Shown one piece after another: positions 34,901 through 46,958 of a DNA stretch of 64,000 nucleotides (position 1 is its first letter; each line of letters starts with the position of its first letter). The stretch lies in contig NC_085060.1 in the NCBI RefSeq assembly GCF_963662255.1, forward strand, positions 11,937,925 through 12,001,924, in the 5' to 3' direction. Made by a program: the position numbers and the translations under genes. Below the pieces are notes generated by a model that was given only the letters and a program-made list of their open reading frames with translations, had not been told where the DNA came from and did not search any database. The DNA comes from Cinclus cinclus. Its lineage: Eukaryota; Chordata; Aves; Passeriformes; Cinclidae.

Positions 34901-37900
34901 CCCCAGGTTCCCTCAGAATCTAAGTGGGGCTGCCATCACTCTGCTCATCCACGCTGTCACCCGCTACCAAGGTGCCTGCTCTGGCTGGGGTTGGTATCTC
35001 TCTTGTGGATGGGGCAGGTCTCACTACTGTTTTCCAAGCTCCAACCACAGGTGAGGTGCCCCACAGGTAGCAAGGAGGCTCCAGGAGATACAAAATGCTT
35101 TCAGAAGCAAAAGGCCCATCGGGTTCTGTATAATGGCCATTTCCTAAATGGTAGTTACACAGCATAAAGATCCATGCTGCATCAAAATCAAGTGTATACT
35201 CAAACACTTAATTTGATTTTCTTTCTTTTCTTAAGGGAATGCAAAAACATAGATGTGGGATCCAATGAGCCAGTAGGCCCAAAGATAGGAGCATGAGAGT
35301 ATTAAGAAACGGCACAGTATCAAGAATGATCATATCACTAAATCATCAAATTCAAAACATTGTGAACATGACGTTTTACCTTCCAAGCAGTAATTCAGAG
35401 TGTGTGTGGATGAACCAGCGAGTGTTCAGTGTTGATGAAGGGGGAGAGAAGCACTGGGCAGCAGTGCAATGTGTCCTTCTGCCTAGGGGAGCCCCAGCTG
35501 TTCTCTTCACACCCCAGGCACAGTGTGCAGCAGTGAGGTGGGAGAAGGGCACTGCCAGCAGGGCACAGAACACCTGCTGTCCTCGGCAGCAGGGCTGATT
35601 CCTTGAACTTGTGGCTCCTCTGGAATTTAGCTGTCACACTCACAGAACACTAAGGAAAGACAGAACTGCTAATACCATGCTCACCAAAATGGTCCTTGAT
35701 AGAATGTGGCTGGCACATATGAGTCAACGACAAGGGGGCAAATTCCCATTCTGAGTTAAAATGGGCCTGAGAGCTGGATCAGACCCCAAACTTCTGTATA
35801 AGATGTAGTATAAAATATTAGAAAAAAATTTCTATTTTAAAGACAGCTGTGCATGTCCAGGATAAATAAAATATCTGAATAATTTGAGAATTATATTTTT
35901 ATCACTACTGTTAGTTTTGTAATAATAATTTTTAATTATTTGTAAGTTCCAGTTTTAAGGCACTGGAGACAAAATTCAGTGACCAAGGAGGCCCGTATCA
36001 CATTTTTAAGTACTACAGAAAACATATGTAAGACTGAAAGTAGTAAAGTTTATCTCTTCCACAAATAGCTTATTATCCAACAACTTGGGATGGAGATTCA
36101 GTAATGGAGCACATGAATGCGTAGGGAGGATCAGAGGTGGCTCTGAGGAATGTTTCAAGGAGTAGGAGGAAAATGGTAAAAATTCAACATAGAAGTAAGG
36201 AATGACATGAAAAAAAGATGCAAAGCTAAAAGGTGAAAACCCAATTTGGAGAAAATATGCAAAGGGCAAACAGGATAGATTAAATAAACTAAGAGAAAAA
36301 GACCAAGTATATCAGGAGTTTGCAAGATGCTTTGGCTGCTGGAATGAGATGCAGTAAAATCTAGTGATGGGGCAGAATCACTTCAAGAGAAAAAGCAAAT
36401 AGTAAAAGCTAAATGTTTGGAGTTGTGGGAATGGAAGATTTCTCAACAGATCTCTACAAAATTATTACCAAGGAAGGTGAAAAGACAGAAATTTACTGTA
36501 TCAAAGAAAGAAAACTATAAGGCTCAGGTAAAAAATGGACAGAAAATAAACAAAAACCCCACCAGGTAATATGTGAGATCTGGAAAGGAAAAGTGCAGTC
36601 ACCAGTGGAAATCAAGGAGAAGATAATTGAAAAATTCAGAGAAAACATGATGAGAAGCCCAGTTTTAGAAACAGAGCTGTGTAGCATATTTAATATTTAT
36701 TTATTTAGTCTTGGTTTTAAAGTACCTTGGTTTTAAAGCCTGTCAGAGAAATCTCCAACTGTTGGAAAACAACCATCATTTGCATTAAAAAATGATTAAT
36801 TTAATATTTCTCATAAATTTTTTTGTATTATCTAAGCAGTTGTTTTTTGCATTAAAATATACCATAAATACTTACTCAGAGATATATTACATCTCCTTTG
36901 CCTTTCTATTTGTTCTACACAGAAACTGGACCATTTCTGTACAGAAAACAATACCATGTCAATAAAGGTTTTATGTACATACCCCCTCCCTCCTCCATTT
37001 CATTTGCAACAGTGAGAATTTTTGTGCTATATTGGGCAAATACATGGACTATTGTACAAAATTGATACTTTAGCCTTTTCAGCATTCTCTTTAGGATAGG
37101 AAAGTCTAGGGCCTCTGCAGATACATTATGTAATGATTGATTCTGCAAGAGTATTTCTTGGTACTTTTCAACATTTTAATGATACAAAAATAAATTGAGT
37201 TTGGAAATTTCCATCATTCCTCTCTAGTTTCTCTCTAAGGGGAACATGTTACACTTTTTTTTTTTTTCTCTCAGAGGAAGAAGAAAGCAATCACACTTCA
37301 ATCATTAATGTTCTCAGTGAAATTGTAAAGCATCATACTAAATGTACCAGCATCCCTCTGACAGACATATAACAGCACCTATTCACCAGTGTAATGGAAA
37401 AAGTTAGTGATTACATATACTGAAGTGATTGAGCCAACAACTACTCTAATGAAAGGAAAAAAAAACTTGATTAATAACAAGTGCCACTAAAAGAACAGAT
37501 TGTTTTATAAGGAATGAATCACACAGAAAGTAGTAACACATTGTGTCCTTGTCCATTGGCTGGGAATTTGTAAGGGAAAGAATACAAAGACAAATGGCTG
37601 AAGATCAGTAACAGTTTTGCTAGAAGGATTAAAAAATGAATTTCTCCATTCTCTTCTCCCAGTGTGCAGATGTTTGAGAGTAGGTATTTCATCATTAAAT
37701 GTTTCTGGAAATCTCTTTCATGTTAACGATGCTGCTGTTTTAATGGTTTGTACTTTGTGTTAAAGGGAGGAGGATGACAGTGGCTCTAGTACAAAGCCTC
37801 TGCTTTTGTATTTTTAAGTCAGCACATTATTTCTATAAATCAAATACTGTGCCTTTGCATACTCCTAAACCCTGAAATGTGTACACACGCCCCATTTGAA

Positions 37901-40566
37901 TAATGTTAATTCAGTAACACACAAGGCAGAAAAAACTTTTCATCATTAGGTAAGGGAGAACTCCAAGGGATACAACAGATATTTTAGGGTAATGATCAAT
38001 ATTTACATCATGTATTGCTCAAAAGCAAAGAAAACAAATCAGAGTCTAAACAAATCAATTATCATGATTCCATAAAGCTTTTCTACATTTATTTAATTAT
38101 GTTTTGTTCTAAAAGTGAAAATGTATTGATTTAAAGAACAATTATAAAACACTGTCATACCTCAGCAGTACTGGTTATTTAATGATACCATTGAAAGATT
38201 TGTAAGGTAAAGCCTAAAAACTGCCCAAACAAGAAAATCCCATTCAACTGGTAAAATTCTATACAGCCATCCACAGAAGATGGTTAGAGATTTTGTAAAT
38301 CAACTGCTTCTTATTTATAGTAAATACTGACAAAGAGAACTTGAGAAAGATTTTTAGTGAAAAAAAGGAGACAATTTTTAAAGGAAACCCTGAACCCTGA
38401 AGATTTTTCCTCTGCTTTCTAAACAAGAAAAAATTATTTGACACAGTGAATCAGCAGTGATAGTTTTGGAGGAAATAGTGTTTCATGAAGTGCATAGATC
38501 AGCTTTGTAAAAAACAACTTTTAGAAGTTGTCACCAGATCTCACTCCAAAATGATTTTACTATTTTACCATAAATTTGTTCATCATTACTGATGGATACT
38601 CCCTAGCCATATTTAACAACTACCCACATGAGACTGACAGCATGCAAACATAAGACACTGGTTTTCTGTGAAAGTAAGGGATAAATATGCCTCCTCTCTC
38701 ACGTAATTTCAGAGAGACCCAGGAACTGCAGCTACTATCAACAGTAATTCCACCATTCCCAAAGTTTCAATCTCCCATTTCTAAACATCAGAAATCTCAT
38801 CGATACATTCTTGTGCCAGTTCTCCTGCACTTACCCACCATGGCAGCAGCATAAACCAAAGCAAATGATGCTGAGATTTAGTTCTTGGTCCATATGGGAA
38901 TTTGTGCTTGAACACAATTCTGTGCAATCAATGCACTGCATCCTTCACTTAAAAATATAATCACAAATAGGAGTTTCCCAACTCCTTTCTCCTAAAACTT
39001 ACGAAGCAGATGGGCTGCACACACATACCCACACCTAGTAGAAACTCTGATAGCCACCAGTAAGTCTGGTTTCACCAGCAACAGAGTGCAATGGAAAATC
39101 ACCTGTGCTGTTACAGTGTGCAGTTCTGGATATGGACTTAATCAACTGATTCCACTGCTTCCAATTTTTATCAAATTTTCCCTTGTTACAATGCTTACAT
39201 TAAATAATCATAGCTGGAACTACATATTTGGTGCATATTTGTTCATAATCTCAGGGAAACAAACAGATCTGTCTTCTCAAGAACTACAATCTTAATCTCT
39301 TTAGCAATATCATGAACTAGATATTGGCTTTTTTTCCCCTGAAAACATCAAGATTTGTTGCTCTGCAGAAAATCACTTCAGACACGTTGTCAGAGTATTG
39401 CGGCTTCAGAAACCTCCTTTGGTGAAAAGAAGACAAAAATCTGAACAATAAAAACATAAAACATAAAAAAATAAACATAAAAAAATAAATACACCCTTCC
39501 TACTGATTGGCACTCCTATAAAACCACCATTTTCAAATCAGTAGCTACATATTTCTTGTGGGAACAATACTAATTTATGGAGTAAGAGTATATGAAACAG
39601 CTGAAATTAGCAATGGAATATTAAAAATTTGGGAAACACTGCAAATGGTACTTTTCAAATGTGATAGGCTTTGCCTTTGAAGTGTGCTTGTATATTCTGG
39701 CTCTGAATCAGCAGAACACTTAAGTAAATGTCTCAATAGGATAATTATACCAATAAGTATAAAAGTAATTCCATTGATTTTAGTGGCATGACTCAAATCT
39801 AAGTGCCTACATATTTCAGTATTTTTCTGAATAATGACCATCTAAAAAGAAATGTGAGCTTCCTTCTGTGTTTGCAGCCATACCTGACCTCAAACAGAAG
39901 ATTCACATTCAACAGATATCTCCATATTTTATTTTGAAAACAAGGCAATAGGCTTCCTTTCACTGTTTAAAACTGAGTTTCTTGCTGGTGCCATAAAACA
40001 GATCAGTAGGTTCAATAGAATAGAATTAGGAATTGGGTATAATCCATACTGATGACACTGTATTATTAATAAATTACTTACTATGAACTTTCCATTCATT
40101 ATTAAAGCAAATAAATCCTATTTTAAAGTGTTACAGATACTAGATAATTTATAAATATGGGACCAGTGAATTATAATTCAATCTTTCCCCAGTCTCTGTC
40201 TGTACTTCTATTTCCAAATTACTTTGATAATGCCTGTCCAGTACTGTTTGGAATGACTGTCTATATTGAACTTGAATACCATCTGCAGAGCCACGTCTGC
40301 TCTGTATCTGACAGCCTGCAGGGACCATGAAAGGACAGTGGCTTCTCCAGAATCTGCTCTTTGCCATGAAGTGGTTATTTGCAGCATACTCTCTAAGAGC
40401 ACATACTCACCCCTTCCATACCAACACTTGGAGCAATTCCTGTCCCTTGCTCCTGGATGGTGAACTCATAATTGTATTTTAAAGAGACTGAGAAGAAAAA
40501 AAGCAACCAAGTGTGAAGGAGTACGTCAAGTGCTCCAACAGCCTATACTGGCAGGTAACCTGTCTT
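31947..40566. other. Single-copy AT-rich sequence, no transposon recognised
   Basis: Over 8 kb without any repeat family I know. GC-richer patches lie at about 32080-32350, 34850-35210 and 35400-35640, each with short overlapping open frames on both strands but no recognisable protein. About 36010-36660 is strongly purine-biased on the plus strand. A T run (about 37256-37267) and an AAAACAT-type simple repeat (39446-39490) are the only low-complexity tracts. Confidence 0.45.
39446..39490. repeat. A-rich simple repeat, AAAACAT/AAAAAAT units
   Basis: Consecutive units of the form AAAACATA and AAAAAATA, about six in all and imperfect. Confidence 0.75.
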
Positions 40567-41073
40567 CTAGACGTTCACTTTGCCCTCTAACAGCTGATGG
40601 CTCCCAGCAGTTCTACCATCAGATTTTTGGAAGAGAATCTCAAGGTGCTCTTCAGAAGGAATGACTGCAAACATACCCAGCCCAAGGCAAATTTGGGGGT
40701 GGCAGAGCATTGACCAAAGGCATGGCAAAGCACCCAGCACGCTGATGTCAGAGTGCTGCTGCCTGAACTGCACTGAGATGGGTTTGAAATTTCCATTCCT
40801 ACTTATACAGCTGGCCTGCACACAGGCAGACATCCACTGGGCAAGTATTGTGCTGAAACTGCAAATTTTACACATCCCACTGATGAAAGGTGAGAGCTGG
40901 TTGTCTGTAGCATGTCTGTACCCATGCAGTTGAAAGAGTCTTCCTGACACTGGGGATGCGAGAGAACATTTTTTTCCAAGGGGATTTCTGAAGGAGTCAG
41001 GGAAGTAATGCCCTGAAAAATCTATATTTCCCCAAGTTGCTGTCCTTAAACTTCTTGACACTATAAGGAGCAA
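40567..41073 (-). other. Unexplained 168-codon open frame
   Basis: An uninterrupted minus-strand frame with an initiating Met at 41073, lying in a patch less AT-rich than its surroundings. The predicted peptide has scattered Cys and His and no signal peptide, long membrane span or repeat that I can see, and I recognise no family. Plus-strand frames overlap it. There is no promoter, Kozak context or splice evidence that decides for a gene. An old processed pseudogene, a non-coding transcript or chance are all possible. Confidence 0.12.
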
Positions 41074-41500
41074 TGCTGTTCAAATAGTTTGGATATATTC
41101 AGTATTACTACCTCATTATGTTTTTTATTATGAAAATTACATGTAAAATCTTCTTGAATGAAGAAATAGAAAATAGAGAGACAAGTTGATTGCATTGAAA
41201 TGAACTATTTTTTTCAGCAAATACAATCCTGCTAGCTGTGTCTCAGATAGAAATAAAAATAAATACGCAGTAATTAAATTAAGAGCTCACACTTACTGTT
41301 GTGGTTTGGTTTTATAGAGTTTCTTCCCATACTTCCCATACTCCATAATTCTGTATTTTTTTTTTCAGCAGGAGTTAACATGTACAACAAAGAATGGTGT
41401 CACCAAGACAGTGTTAGCACTGTTATAACTTTCTTACCTACAGAAGTCCTGGCCTGCCACACCTATTCTTTTTTAATCCAAGTATTGAGCTACTTGGGTT

Positions 41501-41543
41501 AAACAAAAAAACCAAAAAAAACCGAACAAACAAACAAAAAAAT
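41501..41543. repeat. A-rich low-complexity tract
   Basis: AAACAAAAAAACCAAAAAAA continues into CAAACAAACAAAAAAAT. It may be a decayed poly(A) tail, with no identifiable source sequence to its left. Confidence 0.8.
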
Positions 41544-41577
41544 ACTTTGACCTGACTACAGTTGTAGTTTTAAGATT

Positions 41578-41622
41578 CAGAAGAATTAAGAACTAAGAAT
41601 TAAGAATTTAGAATTGGAAGAA
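41578..41622. repeat. Imperfect (AAGAATT)n repeat
   Basis: About six 7-8 base units such as AAGAATTA, AGAACTA, AGAATTA and AGAATTT occur in tandem. Confidence 0.7.
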
Positions 41623-44600
41623 TACCAGGGATTAAGATAAGATCAGTTTGCTTACACAGAGTTTTTCTAAGTATACTTTAGTGTACTAAGCTACCTGAAA
41701 GCTATGTAACATTTAAAACCCAAGAAAATCTCAAAATAATTTTTCTCGGAATAGAGAGGAGTTGCAGTAGAGGTGCTGCAAGCAAAGTGGGTGCTGCCTT
41801 TAATATTATTTCTGATATTACTATTTTTTAGCTGTTAGAAAAAAATGACTACAGTTATTACTATTATTACTACACCATTATGTGTAGTCTTAAGCGAAGT
41901 TGAACTTGGACAGCAGTATTTTAAAAATCATGTACTACTGAGGAGCAGAGTGAATGCTGTGCTCACGTGGCCCCAACTCGAGAGTGCAGTGAGATCAGAC
42001 ATAGGCACAATCACTCTTCGAAATTTGAGAAAAAGATCTGGAAACTACCATCTTACTGCAAGCCATGGTAGGATTTCACTGGGATAAAGTCACTTTTGAA
42101 CTCTTGTGCCTAGCATGATTTGAATTCCTCTAGTGCCTTGATATTTGTAGCCTCACTGTTCACTGACAGCCTAAGGAGGGAGACTCAGTGCTGATTTTCT
42201 TCTAAACCAGGCACCAGTGTTCAGCTCCAGCAGCATTCACATACCCTGGGAGCTGCTGTTTGGTGTCACAGGCCTCCCTTCTGCTGGAAAACATTAATAG
42301 CCAGAAGATGAAAAGAACAGGATGTGATTACTTTTGTGGAAGTGTAACTGAAATTTGTCAGGCAGAAGATATATATTTATTCACTTTTTGCCTTTTTGAT
42401 GCTAGCAAAATGTAGCACAGAGGGTACTCACAATCCTTCTAATGCTAGCAAAAGCACATATTCCTATTGTTTGTGGTATATAGTGATCAGCTTTATTTTC
42501 TCCGAAAATTTTTTATCTATGGCCTACAGGCAGAAAAACAAAAAGATAATAATAATTAAGTATCTCTGGTCTTTGGTCAGCATTGATCTTTTGAATTATT
42601 CATTTTATCTTTCTTGCTACCGGTTCCCTGGTTTACAGATGTTCGAAGAATCAGAAAACATCTCTACCACATGTGCTTTTGGAAGACTAAATCCAGACAG
42701 ATGATTAAGCCAACTTAATACATCAGTGATTTGTAAAATAATATTTTAAAGATTGTAAAATAATTTGAACAGCACAGAAATACATTTATCTTAAAAGACA
42801 GAACTCCGGAATATTGCAAGCAACAGACTCCACGGTGCATTACTGAAAAATTGCATTGCTGGAATTCTACAGCAACTCCATTTTTTAATTTTATATACAT
42901 AATTAAAGGAATAATAAAATTTCACTGCCAGATAATTGAATTTTTCCCTAAAAAGTGCTTTTATTCTGTCCTTAAAAACTAGGTTTTGATGTTATAAGTA
43001 GAAACATGGAGAATTAATGAGATCACATTTCAAATGGTAGTGTACATTTACATGTGATTTATAGTACTGGACAGTGTGAAAAATACCACCTTTACATCAT
43101 AGATTTCCACTAGTATCTAAATGAGATTTTGTTACACAAAAGACTAAAGGAATAAAGTGTACTATTGTCTGCTTTGGTATCTTGGTAAGTTACACTGACT
43201 CCGTAGTCATGTCTTGGAATTACTATGAAGTAAATTGCTAATGGATTGTGAAGGAAAAGTTGGAATGAGGTTCCATTCCAGCGAGACAAGTTGATGAGAC
43301 ATAAGCATAATAATTTGGCAAGCTCATTCTGACACAGGATAATTCAGCAGTTACTATCCTACATTAACATCATGGTTAGGTGTAGAAAATTTGAATCAAA
43401 ACTTTTATGTTAACATACAGAATACATTGTAAAATTTAAACAAGTTATTTATGAAATAATGGGGAAGGGAGGGAGGAATAAAAAATAAAATAAAATTCCT
43501 CTTAAAGTCAGAGAAGACTGCTATTTGACATCTGAATTGCTATTTCTCCTTATTACTAATTTGCAATTTGATCTAAACTTCCAACAGAGTAAAACTAATT
43601 AAACATTGAACACAGTCATTCTAAGAGATTTTCTATACATCAACAAAGTGAATACTGCTTTTATGAAATGTTATTAGTGTTTTTGTTTCCTTCTCATTCT
43701 TCAGATTCTTTGAAAATTTAGGTCAAGCTATTAAAAAACTCAAGATAGACTAGAGCTCTGATGGAATAATCAAAGATTAGCTTCAAAAAGTAGAGTCCAG
43801 AGATTGGAAACTGTGAGCTATGAACATTTTTTGAAACTAAACTCCATGGATGTCCAAGAGGGTCCACAAAACAGGGAGACCAGCAAAAGAATGGCTAGTT
43901 TCCACTGTCATAACATAGTTGTTACCTATTTTTACCTTAGGTTAAATTTTCTAGGACTGAATGCTCACAGGTCAGTGAAATATGTTATTAATGTTAGTAA
44001 ATTGCCCTCGCAAACTTTAATAAAAATGAAAAGGACAGTGTTGTTGCCAAGTATTTTTCATTGATTGCCTGGAGGTCCCAGCAGTCACTCTCCTGTTTCA
44101 CTATGGCAATATTAATAGAGAATCTCTGATATGAGAACCAGTAGAAATGAATGTTTAAGATCCTCAGAGCAAACTATCCACTGTACGGATGTAATCTCAA
44201 GCATTTTAAATTGTGCTATATCTAGAACAGGAACTGAAAAGCATGCTTTATCTTTTATGTCGTATAAATCCACATGCCTTGAAAGCATGAATCTCCCAAG
44301 GATCCATTACACAAATTGTCCAGGAAATCACATTTCATCTCGAAGGCCTGTAACACTATCAAGACTTTGCAGTGGTGAGAAGCCAGATATTTCTGAGGCT
44401 AAAGAAGTTCCCTGACTGTACAAGGTAACAGGAATATATAAAATCACAGCATAACACATGTTTTATGAGGGTGATGTCTAACCACATGCCTACTACACTT
44501 AAGAACACATTATAGAACAAATTATAATTTATTATTAAGATAAATCACATTATTTCATTTATAGCATAAGGTTTGTTACTGTTCAATAAGCACAATAAGC

Positions 44601-46853
44601 TGCCCCACAAGCAAAACAGCTCTTTTTTCTGTGTTTACCCAGAAAACTGCAAATATAATAAACCATAAGCATGATCCCTGCCAACCACATGTGTGAAAAT
44701 AGGGTCTGGTTTTAAACCCCATTATTAACAAAAATTATAACCTGAATGTAAATGTTCCTCTTGCTGCAGAACAGGTTTTTACATAAAATATCAGCATATT
44801 CCAGGCAGACAGGATATATTTACCACGAGGGAGATATTCAGAGCACAAAAAGAGGAAGCCAGTCTGATTCCCTGAGCAGAACCCTGGAAATTCCCTGCAT
44901 TCACAGATTCTCACTGTGAACCTTCTCATGTTGGAAAGGTGCAGATTCTGACTAAAATGCCTCTCCCAAACTTGGGACATTAATTAGGTCTCTTTCTGTT
45001 GTAGAATCTTTCAGAGAAGCTCACAAAGTGGCCTTGCCTTAGTCAGGACATTTCCAATATCCTTCTTTTGACTGCAAAGCCATGTGTTTTCACTAGAATG
45101 TTAAGAATAGTTTTGTCTCAAAATTCCATCTTCATGTTTACATCAACCATTGAGCTAAAAGATCTTTTATGTCAGTGAATGAGTTAAAAATTACCAGGCG
45201 ATACAGAAACTCAGACATCCCAGATATAACACTATAATAATTTAAATCTTGATTTTGCTTCAACAGCATAACTAACTGTTTTCAGTATCAGTAGGGGTCC
45301 CAATTAAACTGCATACATAACTAGCAAATAAGTCATTTTAGGCACCATTTCAGTGTAAAATTGTTTTTTTAATGTCATCTGCACTAATCATAAGATAATT
45401 ATGTTTATAAGAAGCTAATAATTACTAAGATTATCTGTTTTAAATTGTCAATGTGCCTCACCAACAGGGTTTTGAAGAAGCAGGAAGGTTTGGAAGGTAA
45501 AAAAGTTAATTTTTTTAAACAAAAAAATATAAGATAATCTTTTTAAAATATATATTTGACATGTTCATCTATTGAAAGAATGCAAAAGTAATTTCTGAAA
45601 GAAATTCTAGGAAATACTTCAGGAACACTTCTATCAGTGAGCTATTTTCATCAGCAGCTCTGGATGGGGAGGTACAACTCTCATTAGCAACAAATGTACT
45701 TCAAAAACACACCTACTGAATCCAGTTTTACTTATTGCTGACAAATACCACTGGCAATTTTCTGCCTGGCTTATGGGTTTCCACGGTCTGATGATTAAAC
45801 ATTTTTTCCCAGCTACTTAATAATAGCCTTTATACAGCTTGAGAAGCAAAACTATAAATAGCATCCTTGAGAGACCCTAGAGAAGATGTGTGGTTAACAC
45901 TCCCAAACCAAATACATGATATTTTATGTTGAAAAGGTGAGAGGCCAACAAACTTTCTAATGTGCTGGTTTTCATATAAGGACCCTGAGGTGAAAGCATA
46001 TTAAGGAGCCACCAAGCCTGCTCTGCACCAGCTAATATTAGTTTGAACTTGACTGTAGAAAGGTATCTGAGAATGCAGAAAAAATGAGTGGACATAAAAA
46101 AAAAAAAATAAAATAAACAGAACTGAGATCCCAATGCTGTCTCTTGTGCATGTCAGCAGTGGCTGCAGGGGTAGCCACTGCAGGCTATATTTTTGCAACT
46201 CAGGAAAGGCTTATATTTTTCAAACCACGTCTGCCTTACATCCTTAGCCTGTCAAGGTTAAATCACTTCACTACTCTTCTCTGTCACCTCTAGTTATGCC
46301 TGCCTTGCCGCATGTTATTGCAATCCTAACTGACATAGCAAAAGTCAGTTCCAGGTATTTTGGACAGATCTACCATCAATAACAAAGGACGGTACAGCTC
46401 TAAGTGCTGAAACAGTTTAAGTCTTTTAATACAGTACCCAGTATTGCATTATGCACTTTTGAAGAACATAAATCAAGACTGGCCCCAAAGTGAATTTTAA
46501 ATAACATCAGAAATGTTAATTATATTCAACAGTTCAGTATTAAGATGTCAAACAATCTTACAGAAGACTCAGTAGTACAGAGAGGTGCACTTAGCAGCTA
46601 TTCCTATCAGTCACTTGTATTCTGTGGCTACATCAACAGTAAATCTCTTAAACACAAACAACAAAACCCTCAGTGTATGCAAGGACATAATGGCTCTTAC
46701 AGATTCTTTACAATTAACATGCCTAACATGAACACATTTAGTGCTCAACAAATAATTTTTTAATGTCATTGATCCTAGATTTTTTTTTTAAAAACTACTT
46801 TCTGTTCCTTTGACAGATGTGCTATGCTGCATTTCATTACTTTTTCTCCTTAC

Positions 46854-46958
46854 CTCGTTCTTCTTTTGTTTTATATAAGTGATGAGGCTTTCAAAAAAGA
46901 TTAAGTACTGGCAGGCAGAGCAACGGCCCAAACACGGATTTAATTGGAACCTCAAATC
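46854..46958 (-). other. Candidate spliced exon, 105 nt, 35 codons (unproven)
   Basis: On the minus strand the interval is preceded by a long pyrimidine run ending TTTCTTTCCACAG and followed by the strong donor GAACGAG|GTAAGG. Length is exactly 35 codons, so it would be a phase 0-0 exon. Only the frame starting GAT-TTG-AGG is open. The peptide has three Cys in a CxxxCxxC pattern (residues 9, 13 and 16) and a Lys-rich end. I recognise no family. Any 105-base stretch is open in some frame fairly often, so the splice sites carry the weight. A non-coding exon or a chance match remain possible. Confidence 0.27.

Larger units (their letters stand above)
41074..46853. other. Single-copy AT-rich sequence with A-rich simple repeats
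   Basis: No gene or transposon is recognised. Two low-complexity patches: 41501-41543 (A-rich with CAAA units) and 41578-41622 (imperfect AAGAATT units). An A-rich run also lies at about 46098-46115. Confidence 0.5.
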
